Source: Candidatus Zixiibacteriota bacterium
GTDB taxonomy: Bacteria; Zixibacteria; MSB-5A5; JAABVY01
Direction of reading: 5' to 3'
Length of the DNA stretch: 5,718 nt
Assembly (NCBI GenBank): GCA_014730285.1
Contig: WJIM01000344.1
Coordinates: forward strand, 1 to 5,718
In this document: one piece after another, positions 1-5,718 of the stretch
Layout of the letters: each line of letters starts with the position of its first letter
How positions within the stretch are numbered: position 1 is the stretch's first letter
The notes under the pieces: model-generated
The model's input: only the letters and a program-made list of their open reading frames with translations
Told to the model about the DNA's origin: nothing
Database searches by the model: none
Translations under genes and position numbers: made by a program

Positions 1-19
1 AAACTGTTCTGGTAAACAT
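1..19 (-). CDS. Possible start of a gene running out of the window (first 6 codons)
   Basis: On the minus strand an ATG at 19 is preceded, 9 nt upstream, by a strong Shine-Dalgarno match GAGGAG (34-29 on the minus strand). The visible peptide is only MFTRTV, so nothing can be said about its function. It lies in the same direction as cstA, about 195 nt beyond the cstA stop codon, and could be its downstream neighbour or an independent unit. The call rests only on the ribosome binding site and start codon. It is the only strong Shine-Dalgarno sequence noticed in the window. Confidence 0.35.
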
Positions 20-28
20 GAAGAAATA

Positions 29-34
29 CTCCTC
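29..34 (-). promoter_or_regulatory. Ribosome binding site for the partial minus-strand gene at 19
   Basis: The minus strand reads GAGGAG here, 9 nt before the ATG at 19. It is the main reason for proposing a gene start at the left edge. Confidence 0.35.
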
Positions 35-87
35 ACGCGGAAATAATGACCTGAATGATCCTCTCTTCATCTTCCCTGTCAGACCGT

Positions 88-112
88 TAAACAAATGAAA
101 CCTATTTGTTTA
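88..112. repeat. Perfect 9-bp AT-rich inverted repeat (operator or RNA hairpin)
   Basis: TAAACAAAT at 88-96 is the exact reverse complement of ATTTGTTTA at 104-112, with a 7-nt centre. The stem is almost all A and T, and no T-run follows on either strand, so it is not a typical intrinsic terminator. It sits about 70 bp upstream of the possible start codon at 19, a place suited to a dimeric repressor site. It could also fold in the cstA 3' untranslated RNA. Confidence 0.45.
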
Positions 113-115
113 GGT

Positions 116-134
116 ATCGGCATTCGGAGCCGAT
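116..134. repeat. 6-bp GC-rich inverted repeat next to the AT-rich one
   Basis: ATCGGC at 116-121 pairs with GCCGAT at 129-134 around a 7-nt loop. It is separated from the 88-112 repeat by 3 bp. In a minus-strand transcript the two would form consecutive hairpins after cstA. No T-run follows. Confidence 0.35.
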
Positions 135-213
135 TCCTTGCATCTCAGAGGTGATCTTTTAAAAAAATGGGGATTAAATCAGGTCAAAAAACATGATGAT
201 TTAACGCATAAAA

Positions 214-1989
214 TCAATGACTTGAGGGGGAAAACGCTGTATGGCCTCCATGTTTTCGTTCCCGATGGAGCCGAATTGCGGTTTTTACAACCAGCACAGC
301 CACCGCAATCGAAAGCAGTAGAAGGACCACATCGGTAACGATCAAAATCCAGTTACTCGCTGGTATATAATCGGTTAGAAGAAGATATATAAGCGAGGCC
401 AGGGTTGTTAATATCATAAAAGCGGCTGGTATCATAGTAAACCAGACCCGTTTACCCCGCACATAAAGCCAGACCGTGATTGCCATAAGGGTCAGCGAGG
501 CCAGAAGCTGGTTGGCGCTTCCGAAGATCTTCCATAGGCTGGCGAAAGCATTGGAATAGCCCATCAGAAACATCAGAACAACCGACAATCCCGAATTGAA
601 CCAGTATTTGCGCATCACGGAAGGCACATTGCCGGAAAAAAGGATATTCCAGAGTTCTTCGAAAAGATAGCGGTTCAGACGGACTGCGGAATCGAGGGTG
701 GTAACGATAAATCCCTCGATCATGAGGATTCCGAAGACTGAGCCCAGGGCGACCGTGATAAACGGGAAGGCGTTGTGTACAATATTTCCAACACCAAGCG
801 CGAATCCGAGAATCGGATTGCCTCCTCCTCCGTCGGGCCAGACTATTTTCAGATAGTCCTGATGTCCCAGCCCGGAGGCAAGTGTTAAGAGTACCAGAGT
901 GGCCAAAATTCCCTCGAGAATCATGGCATTATAGCCTATCCTCCGCACATCCTTTTCGCTGTTGACCTGCTTGGAGGTGGTCCCCCCTCCCGCCAGAGCG
1001 TGGAAGCCCGAGATAGCTCCGCAGGCGATGACTATAAACATCATGGGCCATATCATGCCCAGATTTGCGGTTCCGGCGGCAAAATCGAAACCTGGAGCAT
1101 TGATCGAAAGTCCGCCCAGTCCGCCAATAATCAGTGAGGCAGATACAATAAATATCCCGCCATATAGAATTTGCACATTGGTGAAATCGCGCGGTTGAAG
1201 AATTATCCAGACAGGAATGCCTGCGGCGATGAATGTATATATGCTGATAACCGCCATCCAGATTTTTGGATCAAGCGCAACCGGGTGCTTAAATCCGATA
1301 TATATCGATACGATGCACAGTACGAAGGCTATGATATATGCATATAGCGAACGCAGTTTGCGTCGATAGATCAAAAATCCCAGAATTGGCGCAAAGGCGG
1401 TGATTATTATAACCGAGGTTGAAGCGATTCCGCCGATAATACCCTTGACCACGCCGTCCTCGGTAACCGTTTTCAGAAGCGTCTGATTCTGAGGAAGAGT
1501 CAGATCCTCGAGAGGCCATTTGGAGGTCAATGATTTAGCGGCGGCCCCCAAAAATGCCGAGGTTACCAGAATTATCATTACCAGCGTGAAGATTATAAAC
1601 AGGACAAACCCCTGTTTTCCGAGCGCATTTCCGGCAATCTGCGCCATGGATTTACCTCGCTCGCGGACCGAGGCAAAAATGGCGGTATAGTCGTGCACCG
1701 CCCCGAAAAAGACCGCACCCACGATAAGCCATGCCAGAACAGGCAGCACTCCGTAGGCAAAGCCCATAACCGGCCCGATAATCGGCCCAACCCCGGCAAT
1801 GGTGGCAAAATGATGAGCAAACAGAACATGCGCCCTGGTAGGCACATAATCGCGGCCGTCATTCATGGAAACCGCCGGTGTAGGTATATTATTATCTGAG
1901 CCGATTTGCCGGGAGATAAAGCGGGAGTAAAACCTTATGCCCAGCCAGAATAATGCCAGGGCAAGAAGTAATAATATTAAAACATTCAT
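214..1989 (-). CDS. cstA: CstA-family carbon starvation protein (pyruvate/peptide transporter)
   Basis: A 591-residue inner-membrane transporter of the CstA family. Characterised members (E. coli CstA and the related BtsT) import pyruvate, and some members have been linked to peptide uptake; the substrate here is not shown. An N-terminal membrane helix (about 3-20) is followed by DGRDYVPT (44-51) and the family signature HHF..IAGVGPIIGP (59-73), then FFGAVHDY. A second conserved block, CGAISGFHALAGGGTTSKQ, starts near residue 323 with His at 330. A third, SLWKIFGSANQLLA, lies near the C-terminus. Most of the rest is long hydrophobic helices, and the protein ends in a short basic, His-containing tail. 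It is about 110 residues shorter than E. coli CstA (about 700), as in the short forms common in many phyla. The ATG at 1989 fits directly before the first helix, but no Shine-Dalgarno is visible; the leader is A-rich. It is transcribed divergently from the solenoid-membrane gene. The frame is intact. Confidence 0.93.
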   Translation of the reverse strand: MNVLILLLLALALFWLGIRFYSRFISRQIGSDNNIPTPAVSMNDGRDYVPTRAHVLFAHHFATIAGVGPIIGPVMGFAYGVLPVLAWLIVGAVFFGAVHDYTAIFASVRERGKSMAQIAGNALGKQGFVLFIIFTLVMIILVTSAFLGAAAKSLTSKWPLEDLTLPQNQTLLKTVTEDGVVKGIIGGIASTSVIIITAFAPILGFLIYRRKLRSLYAYIIAFVLCIVSIYIGFKHPVALDPKIWMAVISIYTFIAAGIPVWIILQPRDFTNVQILYGGIFIVSASLIIGGLGGLSINAPGFDFAAGTANLGMIWPMMFIVIACGAISGFHALAGGGTTSKQVNSEKDVRRIGYNAMILEGILATLVLLTLASGLGHQDYLKIVWPDGGGGNPILGFALGVGNIVHNAFPFITVALGSVFGILMIEGFIVTTLDSAVRLNRYLFEELWNILFSGNVPSVMRKYWFNSGLSVVLMFLMGYSNAFASLWKIFGSANQLLASLTLMAITVWLYVRGKRVWFTMIPAAFMILTTLASLIYLLLTDYIPASNWILIVTDVVLLLLSIAVAVLVVKTAIRLHRERKHGGHTAFSPSSH

Positions 1990-2020
1990 TTTTTGTTGCT
2001 AAGTCTCAGGCAATTAATAT

Positions 2021-2048
2021 ATTTTAAGTTCTTGACAGAATAAATCAA
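2021..2048 (-). promoter_or_regulatory. Candidate sigma70-type promoter for cstA
   Basis: On the minus strand TTGATT (2048-2043) and TAAAAT (2026-2021) are separated by 16 bp. These match the -35 consensus at 4 of 6 positions and the -10 at 5 of 6. Transcription would start near 2014, giving a leader of about 25 nt before the cstA ATG at 1989. An alternative -10, TATATT, overlaps at 2021-2016. The assignment is from consensus matching by eye only. Confidence 0.35.
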
Positions 2049-2060
2049 GCAAAAAATGTT
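2032..2060 (+). promoter_or_regulatory. Candidate promoter for the solenoid-membrane gene
   Basis: A perfect -35 hexamer TTGACA (2032-2037) is followed after 17 bp by a poor -10 match, AATGTT (2055-2060, 3 of 6). A better -10-like TATTAT at 2064-2069 is too far away for this -35. The site overlaps the cstA promoter candidate on the other strand. Confidence 0.28.
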
Positions 2061-2084
2061 GGGTATTATTGAGCCTTCATGCAA

Positions 2085-2098
2085 ACAGGCAAGCCTGT
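2085..2098. repeat. Inverted repeat abutting the start codon at 2099
   Basis: ACAGGC (2085-2090) and GCCTGT (2093-2098) are exact reverse complements with a 2-nt centre. The repeat ends immediately before the ATG at 2099, where a ribosome binding site would normally sit, and no Shine-Dalgarno is seen. It may be an operator or a short mRNA hairpin limiting translation. If translation instead starts at the TTG at 2069, it lies inside the coding region. Confidence 0.35.
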
Positions 2099-3322
2099 AT
2101 GATTAAAAGTTGTTTTTCCTCATTCAAGATCAAATTTTTCCCGCTCTTAATTGGTACGATCCTTGCTATCATGTTCTGTGCATCTCCGGGATATGCTTTA
2201 ATAGCTACTTCCTCGGATGGTGTCGATACTCTGCCGGACAAAATTTTCGATGATCTGATCATTCGCGATAATCAGGCTGAGGATTTGGAGCTCAACGAAA
2301 TTGCCGGAGATTTGATTATCTCTGCGGAAAAAATCAATGTTACTGTTAATCAGGTCGGCGGTAATGTCAATGCTGTGGGTGCGGATATTTTTATCGGCGG
2401 CAGAATCCGTCAGTCCGCCAGGATGCTGGGACACACTATAAAAATAGATGCCAATATAGGACGGAATCTTACGGTAGCCGCTCTACCACGCAGAATTGTA
2501 TTTGGATTTGGTTCAAATGTTATTGTCCAGAGGGATTGCAGTGTTGCCCGGGATGTCGATATCGACGCGGCCGCTGTACACATGAGGGGCACTATCGGGG
2601 GCGATCTCAGAATCAATGCCGAGACCGTAATTTTAGGGGGCGTAATCGAGGGTGATGCCAGAATTGTCGCCAATAAGCAGCTTCGGCTTGAGCCAAGCTG
2701 CCGTATCGAGGGCATACTTACCTACAGTTCGCCGAATGAGGCGGAAATCGAGGAGGGCGCCCAGGTCTTAAGCGGAGTCATTGACTACGAGGAGATATCC
2801 TATCGGGGGCTTTTCGATATACCGCTTTCATGGAGAATCGTTTTTGGTTTTGCCGCGTTACTGGTCGGAATAATTTTCGTTCTTCTATTCCGCCGGCAGA
2901 TACGCGAACTGATCAAAATACTCAACACTCGTTTCGGCCAGTCGCTGGGAATCGGCCTGGCAGGGGCGGCGGCAATGATGATTTATACGGCCGTATTCCT
3001 TCTCACATTCATGTTTGCGCTGTTCTATAAGCCGGTTTTTTCACTGGTACCATTATTGGCGGTTGTATTTATTATCTTTTTCCTGATGTTTTATCTGGCG
3101 AATATTCTTGTAGCAGTATTTCTAGGACGGTTCATAATAGTGCGCATAACGGGTAATAAGGAATGCTCGCCGGGAAGATCGCTTATCCTGGGTCTGATAA
3201 TTCTTACACCACTTTACGGTATACCCACAGTCGGCATTTATCTTTATGCAATCTCGGCCATGCTGGGTTTCGGGGCCTTTATGATCGGTATTTATCGACA
3301 GATGAAGATCTCGGCTCAGTAG
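2099..3322 (+). CDS. Exported bactofilin-like beta-solenoid protein with polytopic membrane domain
   Basis: A 407-residue protein in three parts. First, a signal peptide: basic N-terminus (K3, K10, K12), hydrophobic core about 13-28, and a plausible signal peptidase I site after GYA (31-33). Second, about residues 45-215, a repetitive beta-rich region with recurring GDLII, GGNVN, GRNLTV, GGDLRI and GDARIV units. This pattern fits a right-handed beta-solenoid like the polymer-forming (bactofilin) family. Third, residues 245-407, about four to six membrane helices beginning with a helix at 245-264, followed by a basic stretch (265-283). Cytoplasmic bactofilins are short soluble filament formers; here the signal peptide should place the solenoid outside the inner membrane, suggesting an envelope scaffold or sensor. 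Function is not known. The ATG at 2099 is preferred because it gives a compact signal peptide; a TTG at 2069 would add 10 residues. The gene ends in tandem stops, TAG TAA. Confidence 0.8.
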   Translation: MIKSCFSSFKIKFFPLLIGTILAIMFCASPGYALIATSSDGVDTLPDKIFDDLIIRDNQAEDLELNEIAGDLIISAEKINVTVNQVGGNVNAVGADIFIGGRIRQSARMLGHTIKIDANIGRNLTVAALPRRIVFGFGSNVIVQRDCSVARDVDIDAAAVHMRGTIGGDLRINAETVILGGVIEGDARIVANKQLRLEPSCRIEGILTYSSPNEAEIEEGAQVLSGVIDYEEISYRGLFDIPLSWRIVFGFAALLVGIIFVLLFRRQIRELIKILNTRFGQSLGIGLAGAAAMMIYTAVFLLTFMFALFYKPVFSLVPLLAVVFIIFFLMFYLANILVAVFLGRFIIVRITGNKECSPGRSLILGLIILTPLYGIPTVGIYLYAISAMLGFGAFMIGIYRQMKISAQ

Positions 3323-3364
3323 TAAATAAAAGCCTTCCGGATACCAAATAATCCCAAAGCATTC

Positions 3365-3393
3365 TGGATTTTTCAGCTGAAAAGGATTATACT
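3365..3393 (+). promoter_or_regulatory. Candidate promoter for the glycosyltransferase gene
   Basis: TATACT at 3388-3393 matches the -10 consensus at 5 of 6 positions. TGGATT at 3365-3370, exactly 17 bp upstream, matches the -35 at only 3 of 6. A start near 3400 would leave a leader of about 25 nt before the ATG at 3425. The weak -35 would be typical of a promoter needing an activator or being tightly regulated. Confidence 0.4.
3370..3383. promoter_or_regulatory. Perfect 14-bp palindrome, putative operator
   Basis: TTTTCAGCTGAAAA reads the same on both strands. It lies between the proposed -35 and -10 elements of the glycosyltransferase promoter, a classic place for a dimeric repressor or a MerR-type regulator to bind. 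It has no loop and no following T-run, so a terminator is unlikely. No regulator gene is in the window. Confidence 0.42.
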
Positions 3394-3424
3394 GCCAATT
3401 CAGATCAAAAAATACTAGAAGAAT

Positions 3425-5128
3425 ATGAAAGACAGACTCGAGACCGCTCAATTAATCATCTGGGTACTGGTAGCGCTGGCCGCCTTCTACGGGCTCTATC
3501 AGGCGATTTCTCTGGCCTGGGTCGGCGATGATGCTTTTATCTCATATCGTTATGCGGAGCATCTGATCGAAGGGCACGGCCTGGTGTACAATCCGGGCGA
3601 GCAGGTGGAGGGCTACACCAATTATCTCTGGACAATCCTGGTTGCGCTGGGGATGCTTGCGGGTATTGATCCGATTGTCTTTTCACACATTTTAAGTATC
3701 ACAGCATATATGCTAACCGCCGCTATACTCGTTTACCTGTCCTTTAAGCTGTCGAAGAGAGAAGAGACTGGCGGCAGATCGCTTGTGTTTCCGGCGGCGG
3801 CAATGGCAATTCTGGTTCAGCATGATTACCATATCTATGCTACTTCGGGTCTGGAGACATCTCCGGCTTCCATGCTGGTCACACTCGGCTTTGCGCTACT
3901 GGTCTTGAAGGATTCAAGAAGATGGTTTTTGCTGGCGGGGTATGTGCTTATCATGGGCGCAATGACCCGTCCGGATGCCATGATTTTTTATATCATGGGA
4001 ATCCCGTATATTCTTATGCTGGGAGGTGATAAAAGAAAACTGCTTCTCCCCTATGTACTGCCGTTGATAATCATTTATCTGCCCTACTGGCTCTGGCGGT
4101 ATTCCTATTACGGCTATCCCTTCCCGAATACATATTATGCAAAGTCGGCGTATCTAACATATTTCTCACAGGGACTGACATACCTTATGCTTTATGTCCG
4201 GACATACTATATTCTGATCCTGCTGCCGATCGCTATGATTCTGACAATACCCGAAATCCTGAAAAGATATATAGCTCAGAAAAAACTGGAGACGACTTTG
4301 AATCGGGTATGGGTTCTGGGAATTCTCTTTATTATTCCTTATGTTTTCTATGTTGTGAGAAGCGGCGGGGATTTCATGTTCGCGCGCTTTTTCATACCGA
4401 TCACGCCAGGCTGTTTCCTGCTATTGGAATCCGGGATTTTGTATTTGAGCCGTAAACCGCAGTTGCGCTTAGCAGTGGGAGCTGTGTTGATACTGGCGGT
4501 ATTTTTCAGGTGGAATCAATTCGATCAGCCGCAAGAGATGATCGACGGCATAGCTGATGAGAGGTCTTATTATCCCTCCGAATATGTTGAGCAGGCTAAG
4601 CGAGACGGCCGCAATATGCAGAAATATCTGAGCGGGATGGATGTTACCATCGGATTTTACGGTTCCAAGGCAATGACCGCCTATTACTCGAAACTGCCTG
4701 ATGTTGTGGAGCTTCATACCGGACTGACGGATGAATACATCGCTCATCTCCCGCTAAAAGAGCGCGGCCGTCCGGGACATGAAAAGATGGCTCCGCGGGA
4801 TTATATGTTCAGGCGGGGAATCAATTTCGTGTTAAAGCCTACATCATTACCGATTGAAGACAGCACCAAGGCGCTTTTTCTCGACTCGACCATATTGCAT
4901 ATATTTATTTATGAAAACGAGATTATGAATGAGCTAAAAAAGAAGCCGGGAGTCGTATTTCTGGACCTGCCCCGTTTTCTGGATGAATATATTAAAAATT
5001 TCGAACAAACCCCTCCGGAGCAGATAATACGAGACTTCAATTTCCTCAAGACCTATTATTTCGATCACAATAATGATCCCGGGAGGCTGCAGCCATTTCT
5101 GAATAAACTAAGGGAAATCCAGCGCTGA
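3425..5128 (+). CDS. GT-C family membrane glycosyltransferase, AftB-like
   Basis: A 567-residue polytopic membrane protein with the organisation of GT-C glycosyltransferases, which use polyprenyl-phosphate sugars and act on the outer face of the inner membrane. After helix 1 (about 10-30) comes the first external loop with the acidic pair D35-D36 in GDDAFISYRYAEHL, the usual catalytic position, followed by GHGLVYNPGEQVEGYTNYLW (50-69). TRPD is at 181-184. About ten helices extend to roughly residue 360, followed by a soluble C-terminal domain of about 200 residues containing GLTDEYIAHLP (433-443) and GRPGHEK (448-454). These blocks resemble mycobacterial AftB, which adds terminal beta-1,2-arabinofuranose. 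The sugar and acceptor here cannot be deduced, and an arabinan is unlikely outside Actinobacteria. The ATG at 3425 has only a weak GAAG upstream. It follows the solenoid-membrane gene by 102 bp and converges on dpaL with a 2-bp gap. The C-terminal third is rich in charged residues. Confidence 0.82.
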   Translation: MKDRLETAQLIIWVLVALAAFYGLYQAISLAWVGDDAFISYRYAEHLIEGHGLVYNPGEQVEGYTNYLWTILVALGMLAGIDPIVFSHILSITAYMLTAAILVYLSFKLSKREETGGRSLVFPAAAMAILVQHDYHIYATSGLETSPASMLVTLGFALLVLKDSRRWFLLAGYVLIMGAMTRPDAMIFYIMGIPYILMLGGDKRKLLLPYVLPLIIIYLPYWLWRYSYYGYPFPNTYYAKSAYLTYFSQGLTYLMLYVRTYYILILLPIAMILTIPEILKRYIAQKKLETTLNRVWVLGILFIIPYVFYVVRSGGDFMFARFFIPITPGCFLLLESGILYLSRKPQLRLAVGAVLILAVFFRWNQFDQPQEMIDGIADERSYYPSEYVEQAKRDGRNMQKYLSGMDVTIGFYGSKAMTAYYSKLPDVVELHTGLTDEYIAHLPLKERGRPGHEKMAPRDYMFRRGINFVLKPTSLPIEDSTKALFLDSTILHIFIYENEIMNELKKKPGVVFLDLPRFLDEYIKNFEQTPPEQIIRDFNFLKTYYFDHNNDPGRLQPFLNKLREIQR

Positions 5129-5130
5129 GA

Positions 5131-5718
5131 TTAACTCTCGACGGTCTTGCGGAAGAATTCCGGATCGGTATCGCCCTCTGTGTTTAGCAGTAAGACCGTC
5201 GCTTTTTCATTGAGGTCTAAGAAGTCTCTCGCATCACGGTAATTCTCATTTTCACATAGCGTCTTCAGAGCTGCAAGCGAGGATGCTCCCGATTCGCCAG
5301 ATACTATTTGCGGATCATCCCCCTGCGGATTATAGTAAGCGCGCATGGCATCGACAGCATCCGAATCCTCAATTGTCATAAACAGGTCAATACCATGCTT
5401 TATAAAGGGCCAGGCTGTAAGCGAGGGTGTGCCGCAATTGAGTCCGGCCATGATTGAATCGAGATTTCCACGGCTTTTCAACGGTTCTCCACCTTCAGTG
5501 TCAATGGACTCCAGAAGGCAGGCCGCTTCTCTCGGTTCGATCGAGACTATTTTCATATATCCGGCTTTGCGGGTAGTGTTGTAGTACCATGAAGCGGCGG
5601 CGGCTAACGCACCGACTCCTCCCTGCACAATGAAACAGTCGATTTTTTCAGAATTACTCAGGCTTTGATCGATCTCCCGAAAGATGGTAACATATCCCGC
5701 CATGATCCAGACCGGTAT
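5131..5718 (-). CDS. dpaL: Diaminopropionate ammonia-lyase, C-terminal half (partial)
   Basis: The last 195 residues of a fold-type II pyridoxal-phosphate enzyme. DpaL (E. coli YgeX) splits 2,3-diaminopropionate into pyruvate and two ammonia in the cytoplasm. The frame stays open to the window edge and the first residues, IPVWIMAGY, match the family's conserved IP.WIM.GY, so the Met at 5703 is internal and not the start. Visible blocks are QGGVGAL with its glycine-rich loop (32-38), EPREAACL (61-68), IMAGLNCG (89-96), GDDPQIVSGESGA (133-145) and NTEG (179-182). The family is about 400 residues long, so roughly half is missing, including the lysine that binds the cofactor and the catalytic aspartates. 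The related threonine dehydratases and threonine synthases share the fold, but the IMAGLNCG and SGESGA blocks favour DpaL. The gene converges on the glycosyltransferase gene and ends 2 bp from it. No intrinsic terminator for the minus strand is obvious. Confidence 0.88.
   Translation of the reverse strand: MPVWIMAGYVTIFREIDQSLSNSEKIDCFIVQGGVGALAAAASWYYNTTRKAGYMKIVSIEPREAACLLESIDTEGGEPLKSRGNLDSIMAGLNCGTPSLTAWPFIKHGIDLFMTIEDSDAVDAMRAYYNPQGDDPQIVSGESGASSLAALKTLCENENYRDARDFLDLNEKATVLLLNTEGDTDPEFFRKTVES
5139..5207 (+). terminator. Likely intrinsic terminator of the glycosyltransferase gene, inside antisense dpaL
   Basis: CGACGGTCTT (5139-5148) is the exact reverse complement of AAGACCGTCG (5192-5201), and a G-U plus a C-G pair could lengthen the stem to 12. 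The 41-43 nt between can fold a small internal hairpin (GGAA/TTCC). The 3' arm is followed by CTTTTTC on the plus strand, the layout of a terminator, about 10 nt after the glycosyltransferase stop codon. On the minus strand the sequence after the hairpin is not T-rich, so it should work in one direction only. The long loop is unusual and lowers confidence. Confidence 0.45.

Larger units (their letters stand above)
20..213. other. Non-coding gap downstream of cstA
   Basis: This roughly 190-bp stretch has no convincing gene. It holds two inverted repeats (88-112 and 116-134) and the Shine-Dalgarno sequence at 29-34. A plus-strand reading frame from a TTG at 138 runs into the antisense of the cstA 3' end and looks accidental. 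There is no hairpin followed by a T-run on the minus strand, so cstA has no obvious intrinsic terminator here. Confidence 0.6.
3323..3424. other. Spacer between the two plus-strand genes
   Basis: This 102-bp gap has no gene and no clear terminator for the gene upstream. It contains the promoter-like sequence at 3365-3393 and its embedded palindrome. The glycosyltransferase gene could be read from its own promoter, by read-through, or both. Confidence 0.5.

Noticed and set aside
138..338. Plus-strand reading frame of 66 codons starting with TTG
   Set aside because: More than half is antisense to the conserved cstA 3' end, the start is a TTG without a good ribosome binding site, and the peptide shows no recognisable features.
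2056..2106. Short upstream reading frame (16 codons) from an ATG at 2056 overlapping the start at 2099
   Set aside because: It has no Shine-Dalgarno sequence, no run of regulatory codons and overlaps the candidate -10 element. An ATG in A-rich DNA is expected by chance.
3122..3451. Minus-strand frame of 109 codons across the gap between the two plus-strand genes
   Set aside because: Most of it is antisense to the membrane domain and the intergenic promoter region. The composition is irregular and no family is recognisable.
5045..5130. Possible minus-strand terminator for dpaL within the glycosyltransferase 3' end (GGCTGCAGCC and CCCGGG palindromes, GATCA/TGATC pair)
   Set aside because: The palindromes are short or loopless, and none is followed by a T-run on the minus strand, so they are not convincing as an intrinsic terminator.
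5131..5703. Reading dpaL as a complete 190-residue gene starting at Met 5703
   Set aside because: The frame remains open upstream to the window edge and encodes family-conserved residues there, and the part found lacks the cofactor-binding lysine. The gene is cut by the window, not truncated.
1..5718. CRISPR arrays, insertion sequences, tRNA or rRNA genes, defence or toxin-antitoxin genes
   Set aside because: No regularly spaced repeats, transposase motifs, cloverleaf or rRNA-like sequences were seen on either strand, and the coding content is metabolic and envelope-related.

Overview
The window is ordinary chromosomal DNA from a bacterium of moderate G+C (high 40s per cent by eye, not computed). 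There is no sign of phage, insertion sequence, CRISPR array, rRNA or tRNA. Weak or absent Shine-Dalgarno sequences before cstA and the two central genes, a short-form CstA, an AftB-like GT-C glycosyltransferase and a bactofilin-like membrane protein would suit an uncultured phylum related to the FCB group. That placement is a low-confidence inference, since no marker gene is present.

Layout from left to right. Positions 1-19 on the minus strand may hold the first codons of a gene that continues out of the window. Positions 20-213 are non-coding and carry two adjacent inverted repeats. Positions 214-1989 (minus) encode a CstA-family membrane transporter. A short divergent region (1990-2098) holds candidate promoters for both directions. 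Positions 2099-3322 (plus) encode a secreted or exported beta-solenoid (bactofilin-like) domain fused to a polytopic membrane domain. A 102-bp gap with a perfect 14-bp palindrome and a promoter-like sequence leads to 3425-5128 (plus), a large GT-C membrane glycosyltransferase resembling mycobacterial AftB. It ends 2 bp from the stop codon of a convergent gene, 5131-5718 (minus), the C-terminal half of diaminopropionate ammonia-lyase, cut by the window edge.

The two central genes both point to the cell envelope: one may scaffold or sense it, the other glycosylates something on its outer face. The two flanking genes concern small carbon and nitrogen compounds. DpaL makes pyruvate and ammonia from 2,3-diaminopropionate, and CstA proteins move pyruvate or peptides across the inner membrane. 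They are not in one operon, so a functional link is only a suggestion.

I did not find a clearly new system. The best leads are a transcription terminator apparently written inside the coding end of the convergent dpaL gene, the solenoid-plus-membrane protein, and a palindrome lying between the -35 and -10 elements of a likely promoter.
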